From: DATFDN01 sp963762525
Lineage (GTDB): Bacteria; Pseudomonadota; Alphaproteobacteria; Acetobacterales; Acetobacteraceae
Direction of reading: 5' to 3'
Assembly: GCA_963762525.1 (NCBI GenBank)
Contig: CAVXKT010000003.1
Span: 558,001 to 622,000, forward strand
DNA: 64,000 bases
This document shows, piece after piece, positions 29,407-39,490 of the stretch (its first letter is position 1; every line of letters begins with the position of its first letter). The translations under genes were made by a program, and so were the position numbers. The notes below the pieces were generated by a model. That model saw only the letters and a list, made by a program, of their open reading frames with translations. It had not been told where the DNA came from and did no database searches.

Positions 29407-29935
29407 TTGGGCGCCGCCGGCGCATTCGGCACCGCCGGAGCGCTCTGCCCGGCCTGCCGGACGACGATCCGCCCATCGCGCTCACCATGTTCGTGGCGCT
29501 GAAGATGAACTTGCCGAGCAGGTCCTGCAAGCTGACGGCGCCTTGGGTGGCGGTGAAGGCCTCGCCCGCCTTCAACATCTGATCGCTGCCGCCGGCGGAG
29601 ATGGCGAGGTAAATGCCGCCGAGCAGGCTTTCGCTGGCGACCGAGACCCCGCTGTCCTTCGGCAGCTCGACGCCGTCGCGAATATCGAGGGTGACGCGCG
29701 CCAGATAGGTCTTGGGGTCGATGGCCTCGGCCTGCACGCTGCCCACCTTCACGCCGGCGAGCCGGACATCGGCGCCGACATTAAGGCCGGCGATGTTGTC
29801 GAAGTTGGCGACCAGCTGGTAGCTCGCGCCCGACGGGCCGGTGCCGGAATGGGCGATGGCGTAGCCGAGAAAGCCCACCGCGACGATCAGCACGAGGATG
29901 CCGGTTAGCACTTCGATCGCATTGCGCCGGCGCAT
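29403..29935 (-). CDS. mlaD: Outer-membrane lipid asymmetry protein MlaD (MCE domain), frameshifted near its C-terminus
   Basis: An inner-membrane anchored MCE protein. The N-terminal helix is EVLTGILVLIVAVGFLGYAI. The MCE domain runs from YQLVANFDNIAGLNVGADVR and GVKVGSVQAEAIDP through DSGVSVASESLLGGIYLAIS to QDLLGKFIFSATNM. It is part of the retrograde phospholipid transport complex. Near 29455 the frame should shift, giving a short tail QAGQSAPAVPNAPAAPK that stops at 29403. The direct frame instead runs on into nonsense and then the DUF2155 gene. The start overlaps the NDUFA12 stop. The other mla genes are not in the window. Confidence 0.88.
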
Positions 29936-30324
29936 CAGGCGCCCGGGGTCCAGGCTTCATAGTCTCCGGTCGCCGCCGCGCGCTGGCCGCCCTGATAGTC
30001 ATGGCCGGGCGGGCGATAGCTCTCGGCGGTTCCGGTCGCGTTCGGGACGTGCCGCTTCTGCCAGGGTTGGCGAGAGGAGTCCGGCAGCGGTGCGTCGGTG
30101 GTGTAGTGCAGCCAGGCGTGCCACTCCGGCGGCACCTTGCTCGCCTCCGGCGCGCCCGCATACATCACCCAGCGCCGCCCGCGCAGGCCGCGACGCGGCC
30201 GCCGCTCCTCATAATAGCGATTGCCGTCCGCGTCGCGGCCGGCCGAACGCCCTTTCAGCATGGTGAACAGCCAGGTCCCGATGTGCATGCGCGGCATATA
30301 CGGAGCCGCAGGCCCGCGGTCCAC
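29935..30324 (-). CDS. NADH:ubiquinone oxidoreductase NDUFA12-type accessory subunit
   Basis: 129 aa. The diagnostic segments are RDADGNRYYEERRP, RRWVMYAGAPEASKVPPEWH, AWLHYTTDAPLPD and KRHVPNATGTAESYRPPGHD. They belong to the 17.2 kDa complex I subunit, an alphaproteobacterial and mitochondrial accessory subunit. The start may be one of the internal Met codons just before HIGTWLFTMLKG, since the first 10 residues are not conserved. It heads the mlaD, small protein, DUF2155, otsB, HAD run on the minus strand. Confidence 0.9.
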   Translation of the reverse strand: MDRGPAAPYMPRMHIGTWLFTMLKGRSAGRDADGNRYYEERRPRRGLRGRRWVMYAGAPEASKVPPEWHAWLHYTTDAPLPDSSRQPWQKRHVPNATGTAESYRPPGHDYQGGQRAAATGDYEAWTPGA

Positions 30325-30341
30325 CGGCGGGCCCCGATTGC

Positions 30342-30855
30342 AGGTTCAGGCAGCGCACGAGCTTCGGCAACATGCAGTGCCCGATCGCCCGCAGCCTGGA
30401 GCGCGTGGGCGAGTGGTGGAGCATCCTGATCCTGCGCGATGCCCTGTACGGACTGACTCGCTTCGACGAGTTCCATAAGAGCCTCGGCGTTGCGCCCAAC
30501 ATCCTGACGCGCAGGTTGGGCGGGCTCGTTGGCGCGGGATTGCTGGAGCGGCGACGCTACAGCGAGCGGCCGCCGCGGGACGAGCACGCGCTGACCCCGC
30601 GCGGGCGCGATTTCCGACCCGTGCTGCTGACACTGCTGGCCCGGGGCAACCGAAGGCGCCAGCGTGCAGATCGCCGATGTCGCGACCGGCGCCATCGCCG
30701 AGCCGGAGGTCGTCGATCGCGTATCGGGCGGCCCGATCGCGGGCGGCGCGTTCGCGCCCGTTCCGGGTCCCGCCGCCGATGAGCGGACGCGGAGCCGTCT
30801 CGGGCGTGCGTCGGGGCGGCCGGGCCGGGGCCAGACGGGCCGGGACCAGACATGA
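30342..30855 (+). pseudogene. HxlR family transcriptional regulator, degenerate
   Basis: The winged-helix domain is conserved: FRQRTSFGNMQCPIARSLER, VGEWWSILILRDALYGLTRF, FHKSLGVAPNILTRRLGGLV and RPPRDEHALTPRGRDFRPVL. The expected Met before RFRQ has been lost (ATTGC instead of ATG). After LLTLLARGNR the frame shifts, and the conserved tail (ASVQIADVATGAIAEPEVVD, then RVSGGPI) is in another frame up to 30855. HxlR proteins often control an adjacent efflux pump. Here the pump genes downstream are also remnants, so this is a decayed locus. Confidence 0.75.
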
Positions 30856-30951
30856 GCCAGCATGTTCTTGAGCGTGATGCGGAAGGCGCTTCCCGCGCGC
30901 GCCAACGATTGCCGGGCCATCGCGCGAGGCGGAGATTGGCCGTCGTGATGG

Positions 30952-31260
30952 TCGGCTTGGCCGTCGCAACTTTTAAGGAGAACCAGCTTGCCGGGATGCG
31001 GCCCGGCATGGCCGCGCGTGTGAGCGCGGACGCGGTGCCGAGCGAGTGTTCGCGGCCAAGTCGCCGGCGTGGCGCCGGCGACGGGCGCCCAATTCAGTGT
31101 CATTCCGCCCGAGAACGCAACCGGCAACTTCACCAAAATCGTCCAGCGCGTGCCGGTGCGCATCCTGCTTGATGGCGATGCGGCCAGGTTGGGCGCGTTG
31201 CGGCCGGGTCTGCCGGTCACGGCCGAGGTGGACGAGCTTCCAGAGGCGTCGCCGCGGTGA
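30952..31260 (+). pseudogene. EmrA/HlyD-type membrane fusion protein, C-terminal remnant
   Basis: Only the last 100 residues or so are present, in two frames. ATFKENQLAGMRPGMAARVS, then ADAVPSE, lies in the first frame up to about 31035. ATGAQFSVIPPENATGNFTK, then IVQRVPVRILLDGD and LGALRPGLPVTAEVD, lies in the second and ends at 31260. These are the beta-barrel and C-terminal motifs of EmrA-like periplasmic adaptors. The N-terminal membrane helix, lipoyl and coiled-coil parts are missing. The segment between HxlR and this fragment does not encode them, so a deletion joined the two genes. Confidence 0.75.
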
Positions 31261-31475
31261 GCGCCGCCGCAGGGACGGTCGCTGCACTGCTCCCGGGCGA
31301 TCCGGCCGCGCTGTCGCCGGGGCGGAAGGCGTTCGCCTTCGGGACCATGTGCGTGGGCTTCTTGATCGCCCTGCTTGGCCCGGGCCGACTGGCCCGATAT
31401 CGCGCTGATGTTCGGCCTCGCGCGGCGGCGGCAACCTTCGGATCGTTGCCAATCTCCGGCCTCACGGCAGAATGA
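31257..31475 (+). pseudogene. EmrB-type MFS transporter, N-terminal remnant
   Basis: The frame starts with a GTG overlapping the emrA stop, as in intact emrAB operons. It reads SPGRKAFAFGTMCVGFLIAL, the cytoplasmic start and first half of helix 1 of EmrB (DHA2) transporters. After about 40 residues the sequence leaves the family (GPGRLARYRADVRPRAAAAT) and stops at 31475. About 460 residues are missing. With the HxlR and EmrA remnants this marks a collapsed multidrug-efflux locus. Confidence 0.65.
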
Positions 31476-31564
31476 GCTATGCGACAAGCTTATCGCTTTC
31501 TTGCGCATGGAAACCTGGATTAGCCTGCCGGCATAACAATCAGAAAGCATCGGGGGAGATGGCG

Positions 31565-34001
31565 ATGCGGCATCCGGCACCACGTGCGTGGTTGGCGCGG
31601 GGCATCACGCTCGGGCTCGCTTTGCTGGTCGCTGCTTGCGTCAGCTTCTCCAGGCCCGGGCGCGTCACCGATGAGGCGAGTGTCGGCGGCCGCAGCGCGG
31701 CGTCGTTGCCGGTCGCCGATGAGGACTACTTCCGCGGCATGGATGGCGGGCTGGCGTTGACGCCCGCCGAGATCAGGGGCCGGAACACCTGGCTGATCTG
31801 GACCGCCGGCAACGATCGCTTCTGGGACCACGTGACCGGCTATACGTTCGGCACGTTCGACCTGCTGAAGACCCTCTCCTCCTATCCGGGATTGAAGTTC
31901 AGCCGCGACAATCGCTGGAACTATCTCGGACTTGTCAATGAGCCCTGCTTCGACAAACCTACCGGCCCGAATCCGCAGCGCTTCGGCCTCTGGCTCGACA
32001 CGAGGCGCAGCGACTGTTCGCCGGACCCGTTCGAGAACGAACGCAAATATCCGGGCGTCGGCATCGGCGCCCGTGGCAAGAACGGATTTCCGGTGGGCTC
32101 CACCTACGGTTATGCCACCGGGGTGATCGGCCTCAGGCTGTTTCCGAATCCCGATTTCGATGCCGCGGCGGCGCGAAGATGGGACCCGGTTCGCTACTAC
32201 ACCGACCCGAGCTACTACAATTCGAAGGATCTGGTCCGGCCGTATCGTGTCGGCATGTCCTGCGCCTTCTGCCATGTCGGGCCGAACCCCGATCATCCGC
32301 CGGCCGATCCCGAGCATCCGCGCTGGGAGAATTTGAGCTCCCTGGTCGGCGCGCAATATTTCTGGGTCGATCGCATCTTCGCGTGGAACGCCGATCCGTC
32401 GGCCTATCTTTTTCAGGTGCTGCACACTTCCCGTCCCGGCACGCTCGATACCTCCCTCGTCGCAACCGACTACATCAACAACCCCCGCACCATGAATGCG
32501 ATCTACAATGTGGGGCCGCGGCTGGAGGCGGCGTTACGTTGGGGCCGTGAGACGCTCGCCGGCGGCGCGCTGAACAACAAGCAGTTCAACGACTACTTTG
32601 CTTCCGGACCGTTTACGCAGGTTCTTCCAGCCGCCGGCGACGGTATGGACGCCGCATGTGCTGAAGGACGGATCGGATGCGGTCGGCACGTTGGGGGCGC
32701 TCAACCGGGTCTACGTGAATATCGGACTTTTCGGCGAGGAGTGGGTGCGCCATTTCACGCCGATCCTGGGCGGCACGAAGCAAACTCCGATCACGATCGC
32801 CGATCTGGGCGCAAACTCGGCCTACTGGAACGCCACCGAGGCGCGCACGCCCGACATGGCGCTGTTTCTGATCAAGGGATCGTATCCGCACAAGCTGCGG
32901 GACGCCCCGGGCGGGGCGGCGTATCTCGACACGGACGCGGCGACGCTCCGGCGCGGCAAGATCGCGTTTGCCGAGAACTGCGCGCGCTGCCACTCGAGCA
33001 AGGCACCACTGCCGCCCGCGGGCGCCGACCCGGGCGCCTGCATCGGGCCCGGCTATCTCGCTTGCTGGAATCGCTACTGGGATTGGACCGAGTCCGAGGA
33101 CTTTAAGGGCCGGATGCGTCCGATCGTGCTCGCCGACGACTTCCTCGACGGCAACTATCTCTCCAACGACATGCGAATCCCGGTGACGCTGCTGCAAACG
33201 AACGCTTGCAGTCCGCTGGCCACCAACTCCATTCGCGACATGATCTGGGACAATTTCTCGTCCGAGAGCTACAAGCAATTACCCTCCCCGGGCAGCATCA
33301 CGGTCTATGACCCGTTCACCGGCAGCCCGCTTCAGGTCGCGATTCCGGGTGGCGGCGTCGGATACACCCGCGTCCCGACTCTGGTCAGCGTCTGGGCCAC
33401 CGCGCCCTTCCTGCTCAATAACAGCGTCGGCGCGTTCAACCCGAGCCCGTCGGTGCCGGCCCGCATGGCCTCGTTCGACGACTCGATCTCGCAAATGCTG
33501 TGGCCGGAACGTCGCGCAAGGGACCCGATGCTGGGCGAACGAATCCCCGGTGTCATCGATCGCACGACGGCCACCAGCTATCTGAGCATCCCGGCCGGAT
33601 ATCTGCCCGATTTCGTCCGCAAGTCGGAGGCGATTACGCGCTCTATCGTGCCGTCGCTGTTCGATGCCGGGGGCGGCTTGCGGATCGGGCCGATTCCGAA
33701 GGGAACGCCGGTCGATCTGGTGGCGAATCTGCGGCTCGCGTCAGAAACCGATGATCCGAAGCTGCGCGCCGCCCACGACGCGAAAATTCTCGGCCTGCTG
33801 ATACGGCTGATCGGCGACCTTAAGGCGCTGCCGGCCGATGCGACCGACGAGCAGGCGAGGCGGGTATTCGCGAACCTCGCGCGGCCACTGTTCGAGCTCA
33901 GCAAATGCCCGGACTACGTGGTCAATCGCGGCCATTATTTCGGCACGCAGTTGGGCGACGCCGATAAGCGCGCGCTGATCGCGTTCCTCAAGACGTTCTG
34001 A
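31565..34001 (+). CDS. Di-haem c-type cytochrome lipoprotein (cytochrome c peroxidase/RoxA-like layout), frameshifted
   Basis: About 810 residues in two frames. 31565 to about 32615 covers the signal peptide with lipobox (LALLVAAC) and the first haem site SCAFCHVGPNP. About 32600-34001 covers FFQPPATVWTPHVLKDGSD, the second haem site NCARCHSSKAP, and the long C-terminal domain (SNDMRIPVTLLQTNA, IWDNFSSESYKQLPSPG, YTRVPTLVSVWATAPFL). ATG 31565 lies 6 bases after GGGGGAG, better than ATG 31559. Two CxxCH sites in such a long protein recall di-haem peroxidase-like oxygenases of the RoxA/RoxB type; substrate unknown. It is probably a periplasmic lipoprotein passing electrons to or from the GMC enzyme encoded next. 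Confidence 0.8.
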
Positions 34002-34003
34002 GC

Positions 34004-35942
34004 ATGACGGCGGCGAGCAAGCTCTCGCGTCGGCGCGTTTACCGCTACCGGCGCGGCGTTGGCGGCCGGGCTGGGCGGCTGCGCTCATGGTCCCGAACCG
34101 ACGTCGGAAGACGTGTCGGGCATTCCGGTGTCGGCATCGGCGCCGGTGGAATACGTGGTCATCGGGTCGGGCGCCGGCGGCGGTCCGCTGGCGGCGAACC
34201 TGGCGCGCGCCGGGCACAAGGTCGTGCTGATGGAAGCCGGCGGCGCCGACGGCGGCGCGGACTATGAAATTCCGGCCTTCCATCCGCTCGCGACCGAGGA
34301 CCCGGCACTCTCCTGGGCTTATTACGTGCGCCACTACGCCGATCAGGCGCAGCAGGAGCGCGATCCCAAATTCGTCGCTGACCAGGACGGCATCTACTAT
34401 CCGCGCGCCGGCACGCTCGGTGGCTGCACCGCCCATCACGCGATGATCACCGTCACCGCCGATGCGGCCGACTGGGACGGCATCGCCGAGCTGACCGGCG
34501 ATGCGTCCTGGCGGGCCGCAAATATGCGCGGATATTTTCAGCGACTGGAACGCTGCCGGTATCGCCGCCCGCTCCTCGACGCGCCGGCGCGTCATGGATA
34601 CGGCGGCTGGTTGACGACGCAAGTCAACGACCCCTTGCTGCTGGCGCGCGACGGCCAGCTTCGGCAGATGGTTGTCGGCGCCGTCGAGGGGGCCGGGCTG
34701 CCGGCGCTATTCGGGCCGCTGCTTGCCTCAGGGCTCGATCCGAATGACTGGCGCGCCGAGCTCGGCGGACGCTCCGGCCTCTACAACATTCCGGTCGGCG
34801 TCGACGGCGTCCGTCGTGCGGGGGTGCGCGAATACATTCAGGCGACGGCGCGGGCGCTGCCGAACAATCTGCTGGTCAAGACGCACGCTCTCGCCACGCG
34901 GATTCTGTTCGAGGGACGCCGCGCCGTCGGCGTCGAGTATCTCGACGGCGCCCATCTCTACCGCGCCGACCCGAACGCCCCGCCGTTCGGCCCCGAACCG
35001 ACGCCGCGCCGGCACTTGCGCGCGACGCGCGAGGTGATCCTCGCCGCCGGGGCATTCAACAGCCCGCAACTGCTGATGCTGTCGGGCATCGGCCCGCGGG
35101 ATGAGTTGGCGCGCTTCGGCATTCCGAGCGTTGTCGATCTTGCGGGCGTCGGACGCAACCTTCAGGACCGCTACGAGGCGACGGTGGTGACTCGGATGCG
35201 CGCCGATTTTCGGCTGTTGGCGGCATGCGGCTTCGGCCTTCCCGTCGCCGGAAGGCAAGCTGATCCGTGTTACGCCGAATGGCTGCGCGGCGGCGGTCCC
35301 TACGCCACCAACGGCACCGTTCTCGGGCTGATCCGTCGCTCCGCTCCCACCCGCGCGCAGTCGGACCTGTTCCTGTTCGGCATCCCCGGATTTTTCCGCG
35401 GCTACTATCCGGGATACTCGCGGGCGATCCGCGACAAGGATTTCTTCACCTGGGCGATCCTCAAGGCGCACACGCGCAACACCGCCGGCACCGTAATGCT
35501 GCGCTCGGCCGACCCGCGCGATCCGCCGGAGATCAATTTTCACTATTTCGCCGAGGGCAACGATACCGGGGGCGAGGATCTGGAATCGGTGGTCGCCGGC
35601 ATCGCGCTGGCCCGGCGGATGAACGCCCCGGCCCATCGCGCCGGCGGTCCGGCGGCCGAGGAGGTCATTCCCGGTCCCGCCATCGCGTCCGCCGATGCGG
35701 TTGCCCGCTTCGTCGCCGATCAGGCCTGGGGACACCATGCCTCCTGCGCCTGTCGGATCGGCCCGCCGGGCGATCCGGGGGCGGTGGTGGACACTCGGTT
35801 CAGGGTGCACGGGGTTCAAGGATTGCGGGTGGTGGACGCCTCGGTGTTCCCGCGCATCCCCGGTTTCTTCATCGTCACGCCGATTTACATGATCAGCGAA
35901 AAGGCGAGCGAGGTGATCCTCGCGGATGCGGCCGCTGGCTGA
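34004..35942 (+). CDS. GMC family FAD oxidoreductase, probable Tat-exported lipoprotein, frameshifted near its N-terminus
   Basis: ATG 34004 lies 2 bases after the cytochrome stop and begins TAASKLSRRR. One extra G near 34036 breaks the frame. Removing it gives SRRRFTATGAALAAGLGGCA, a twin-arginine signal ending in a lipobox. The main frame then runs to 35942 with the FAD motif YVVIGSGAGGGPLAANLARA, the GMC signature AGTLGGCTAHHAMITVTADA, VILAAGAFNSPQLLMLSGIG, the catalytic His in WGHHASCACRIG, and the C-terminal GLRVVDASVFPRIPGFF. It would oxidise an alcohol or sugar in the periplasm, donating electrons to the adjacent cytochrome. The substrate is unknown. Confidence 0.85.
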
Positions 35943-35953
35943 GGGGTGTCGCA

Positions 35954-36030
35954 TGGTCGGAGCGGCGGGATTCGAACCCACGACCCCCAGTCCCCCAGAC
36001 TGATGCGCTACCAGACTGCGCTACGCTCCG
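35954..36030 (-). tRNA. tRNA-Pro (GGG)
   Basis: 77 nt on the minus strand with encoded CCA. The acceptor stem starts CGGAGCG, the anticodon loop TGGGGGA gives GGG, and the T-arm is GGTTCGAATCC. It is located 11 bases after the GMC gene end. No integrase or duplicated 3' tRNA end (attachment site) was seen nearby. Confidence 0.95.
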
Positions 36031-36072
36031 ACCCGGCCTTCCTAGCAGCGCCGGCGGCGAGCGGCAATCGCC

Positions 36073-36585
36073 TCAGCCGAGCAGGGCGCGCAGCGCTTCC
36101 AGCCCGCGCAGCGTCTCCGACAGCACCGCCCGCAACCGCTCCGCCTCGGTCTCGTTGCGCGCCGCGCGCGTTGGCGGGCGGGGCGGATCGGGCGACACCA
36201 GCCCGGGCAGCGTCTCCGGCGGGCGCGGGATCGGGCGCGCGCGTTCCGCGGCGGCGGCCTCCCTCTCCTCGGGCGCCGCCGGCGGAATATCGTCCGACAG
36301 CCGCCCGCCGCCCTCGCGCAGCAGCCGCTGCACGCCCTTAATCGTGTAACCCTGGATATAGAGCAAATCCGACACCCGGCGCAGCAGCGCAATGTCGTCG
36401 GGCCGGTAGTAGCGTCGGCCGCCGCCGCGTTTCAGCGGCTTCACCTGGGAAAACTTGGTCTCCCAGAAGCGCAACACATGCTGTGGGATGTGCAGCTCGT
36501 CGGCCACTTCGCTGATGGTGCGAAAGGCGTTCGGCGCCTTGCGCGGACGCGACCGGCCGGCCTCGGCCTGCTCGAACTCGCTCAT
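36073..36585 (-). CDS. MerR family transcriptional regulator
   Basis: 170 aa. The MerR helix-turn-helix begins FRTISEVADELHIPQHVLRF, followed by WETKFSQVKPLKRGGGRRYY and PDDIALLRRVSDLLYIQGYT. A long alanine/proline-rich tail ends in a short helix (AVLSETLRGLEALRALLG). This MerR gene next to ihfA is a conserved alphaproteobacterial pair. Its effector is unknown; no cysteine cluster suggests metal sensing. The start overlaps the ihfA stop by 4 bases. Confidence 0.9.
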   Translation of the reverse strand: MSEFEQAEAGRSRPRKAPNAFRTISEVADELHIPQHVLRFWETKFSQVKPLKRGGGRRYYRPDDIALLRRVSDLLYIQGYTIKGVQRLLREGGGRLSDDIPPAAPEEREAAAAERARPIPRPPETLPGLVSPDPPRPPTRAARNETEAERLRAVLSETLRGLEALRALLG

Positions 36586-36902
36586 TCGTCCTCGAGCGCC
36601 GCGCCGTCGCCGGCCGGCATCCCGTTGATGCGCGCCTTCAGGACCTGGCTCGGCCGGAACACCAGGACCCGGCGCGGCAGGATGGGAACCTCCTGCCCGG
36701 TCTTCGGGTTGCGGCCCACACGACGCCCCTTCTGGCGCACCGAAAAGGTTCCGAAGCCGCTGATCTTAACGGATTCGCCTTCGGAAAGGGAGGAGACCAG
36801 CCGCTCCAGCACCGCCTCCAGCAGATCGGCCGATTTGTTCCGGGACAAGCCGACCTCGGTGTAGATCGTCTCGGCGAGGTGGGCGCGGGTGACGGTGTTC
36901 AT
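36582..36902 (-). CDS. ihfA: Integration host factor subunit alpha
   Basis: 106 aa. TRAHLAETIYTEVGLSRNKS, VKISGFGTFSVRQKGRRVGR, NPKTGQEVPI and RRVLVFRPSQVLKARIN are the canonical HU/IHF alpha features, including the DNA-intercalating NPKTG loop. With IhfB (not in the window) it bends DNA at specific sites. It is the first gene of the ihfA-merR pair. Confidence 0.95.
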   Translation of the reverse strand: MNTVTRAHLAETIYTEVGLSRNKSADLLEAVLERLVSSLSEGESVKISGFGTFSVRQKGRRVGRNPKTGQEVPILPRRVLVFRPSQVLKARINGMPAGDGAALEDE

Positions 36903-37086
36903 TGCCGAACCCTAGAGAACCGCGTCGTCCCGGTCAAGGAAAGCCGCACCATCAGGCATTTGCGCCGAATATCGCCGAAATCATCGCCTGCGCCGCCGCC
37001 CCCCGGCCGGAGTTCGCGCTTGCCGCCGCCGGCGCGGCAGTCCATCTGCGCCCGACGCGCGCAGCTTTCCGCAAACGGGTTCACCC

Positions 37087-38902
37087 ATGAACGCCATCCG
37101 AGCATTCCTCGCCGACGTCTGGCGGCTGTCGCGGCCGTATTTCCGCTCCGAGGAGAAATGGTCGGCCTGGACCCTGCTGTTCGCCATCATGGCGTTGAAC
37201 CTGTCGATGGTCGGGCTGAACGTCATTCTGAATTTCTGGAACCGGCTGTTCTTCAACTCGCTGCAGACAAAGAACTACCAGGCGTTTCTGGAATTGCTGT
37301 TCACCTGGCGGCGCACCCCGGGCGGCTTCATCATGCCCGGCTTTTGCGGCGTGGTGGCGGTCTATATAATCGTCTCGATCTATGCGACGTATCTGAACCA
37401 GTGGCTGCAAATCCGCTGGCGGCGCTGGCTCACCCGCCGCTTCCTCGATGAGTGGCTGGCCGATCGCGCCTATTACCGCATCAGCTTGGCCGGCGAGCAG
37501 GGCGGCATCGGCACGGACAACCCCGACCAGCGCATCGCCGAGGACATCCGCGATTTCGTCAACACGACGCTTTCGCTCGGCGTCGATTTCCTCTCCACCG
37601 TCGTGAGCTTCGTGAGCTTCGTCGGCATCCTCTGGGGCTTATCGGGAGAGATCTCGGTGCTCGGCGTCACCATTCCCGGCTACATGGTCTGGGTGGCGCT
37701 CATCTACGCCGTGCTCGGAACCGGGCTCACCCACCTGGTGGGTAAGCCGCTGGTCGCGCTGCGCTTCCTCCAACAGCGGGTGGAGGCGAATTTCCGTTAC
37801 GCGCTGGTGCGCCTGCGCGAGAACGTGGAGGGAGTGGCACTCTATGGCGGAGAGGGCGAGGAGAAGGGCAATCTCCTGGTCCGCTTCCGTGACGTGATAA
37901 CCAATTGGTGGGGCATCATGATCCGCATCAAGCGCCTGAATGCGCTGGTTGCGGGCTACAGCCAGATCGCCATCATCTTCCCTTATGTGGTCGCCGCGCC
38001 GCGGTACTTCAGCGGCCAGATCGAGCTCGGCGGGCTGACCCAGACCGCCGGCGCCTTCGGGCGTGTGCAGGAAGCGCTGTCGTGGTTTGTGAATGCGTAC
38101 GCCTTGCTGGCGCAGTGGACCGCGGTGGTCGAGCGTCTCACCGGCTTCCACCGTGCCGTGGTGCTGGCGCGCGCCGCCGCCGGCGAGGGCGTGGTGGTCG
38201 CCCCGGCCACGGGCGATGCCATTCGCATCGACGATCTCACCCTGGCGCTGCCGGACGGCACCCGGCTGCTCGATCACGCCGATCTGCGCTTCCGCGCGGG
38301 CGAATCAGTGGTGCTGACGGGCCGATCGGGATCGGGCAAGTCCACGTTCTTTCGCGCCGCGGCCGGCATCTGGCCGTTCGGGCGCGGCCGGGTCGAGCGG
38401 CCGCTCGAACGCTGCCTGTTTCTGCCGCAGCGGCCCTACATCCCGCTCGGCACGCTGCGCCACGTCATGACCTACCCGGCGGCCGCCCGAGACGGTGCCG
38501 GGCGAGCAAGTGGCGCAAGCCTTGGCGGATACGGGTCTGCCCGGGCTCGTGCCGCTGATCGATGAGGATGCGAACTGGGCGCAGCGCCTCTCGGGCGGCG
38601 AGCAACAGCGGGTGGCGGTGGCGCGCGCCTTGCTGGCCCGGCCCGACTGGCTGTTCCTCGACGAGGCGACCGCGAGCCTCGATCCCGAGGCCGAGGCCGA
38701 CCTTTACCGGTTGTTGAAGGCGCGACTGCCGGCGACGACCATCATCTCGATCGCGCACCGGCCGGCGGTGGCGGCCTTCCATGATCGCCGACTGGTGTTG
38801 GAGCGCGGCCCGGGACAGCCGGCCGGCTGGAGGCGCAAGCCGAACCGGCGCCGGCGGCCGGGGAGTGACCACCGACCGCCCGCAGTTTCCCGCCAGGCCT
38901 GA
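37087..38902 (+). CDS. SbmA/BacA-type ABC transporter, fused permease and ATPase, frameshifted
   Basis: About 600 residues. The N-terminal membrane domain (ABC_membrane_2) has six predicted helices and family motifs WTLLFAIMALNLSMVGLNVI, FWNRLFFNSLQTKNYQAF, and YLNQWLQIRWRRWLT, then DNPDQRIAEDIRDF. The ATPase follows with Walker A LTGRSGSGKSTFFRA and CLFLPQRPYIPLGTLRHVM. The frame breaks near 38495. The second frame carries LSGGEQQRVAVARALL, WLFLDEATASLDPEAEADLY and SIAHRPAVAAFHDRRLVLE, ending at 38902. Homologues (YddA, BacA/ABCD type) move peptides, cobalamin or fatty acyl compounds; the substrate here is unknown. Confidence 0.88.
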
Positions 38903-38908
38903 GACACC

Positions 38909-39448
38909 TCAGTCCGCCGCCTCGGCCTCCGACGCCGCCCCGCCGCCGAGGCCGGTCGCGTGCGCCTCCAGGCGGATCAGCATCGATTGCAGCGCCGCCC
39001 ACTCGGTTCGGCTCAAGCCCTTCGCCAGCTCCGCCTCGATCTCACGCGCCAGCGCAATCGCGCCGCGATGGACCCCGGCACCCTTGCGGGTGAGCCGCAG
39101 CAGGCGCCCGCGCCCATCCTGCGGATCCTGGCTCTGCTTGATCAGCCCGCGTGCAACCAGGCTGGCCGCGGCCCGGCTGACCTTCACCTTGTCCATCGAC
39201 GCTTGCGCACCGACTGCACTCGGCGACAGCACCCCGGCGCGGCCGACCACCGTCAGCACCCGCCATTCGGAGATCGCGAGCTTGTAGTTGTCCGCCAACC
39301 GACGCGCCATCAGCCGGCTCACGCTGGAGGCGGCCACCGCCAGGCGGTACGGCAGGTAGTCGTCGAGCTCGAAATTTTCGCCCTCGACTTCAGTTTCGGA
39401 TACCAAACTAACACTTCTTGTTTTCATAGGAACCATTCCGTTTTGCAC
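38909..39448 (-). CDS. MarR family regulator, probable repressor of the homogentisate cluster
   Basis: 179 aa, or 172 if translation starts at the Met before KTRSVSLV. The winged-helix part reads YRLAVAASSVSRLMARRLAD, ISEWRVLTVVGRAGVLSPSA, SMDKVKVSRAAASLVARGLI and DPQDGRGRLLRLTRKGAGVH, typical MarR. It is divergently placed from maiA-hmgA, with a palindrome at 39475-39490 between them. This supports an HmgR-like role controlling tyrosine catabolism, with homogentisate or a derivative as possible ligand. The ligand assignment is inference. Confidence 0.85.
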   Translation of the reverse strand: MQNGMVPMKTRSVSLVSETEVEGENFELDDYLPYRLAVAASSVSRLMARRLADNYKLAISEWRVLTVVGRAGVLSPSAVGAQASMDKVKVSRAAASLVARGLIKQSQDPQDGRGRLLRLTRKGAGVHRGAIALAREIEAELAKGLSRTEWAALQSMLIRLEAHATGLGGGAASEAEAAD

Positions 39449-39474
39449 GGGCCTCTAGCGGCAGCACGCAATGA

Positions 39475-39490
39475 TTTGCGTGCATGCAAA
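39475..39490. promoter_or_regulatory. Candidate MarR operator between the regulator and maiA
   Basis: TTTGCGTGCATGCAAA is a near-perfect palindrome (5-bp arms TTTGC/GCAAA with an inner TGCA). It lies 26 bases upstream of the MarR start and 162 bases before maiA. Size and symmetry suit a MarR dimer. Confidence 0.45.

Noticed and set aside
28805..29935. A single 376-codon fusion of MlaD and DUF2155
   Set aside because: The middle 90 residues or so are arginine-rich nonsense; the other frames restore the normal MlaD tail and a separate small gene, and the DUF2155 part has its own signal peptide.
35942..36100. tRNA-Pro as a possible integration site of a genomic island
   Set aside because: No integrase, no repeated tRNA 3' end and ordinary core genes (merR, ihfA) directly beside it.
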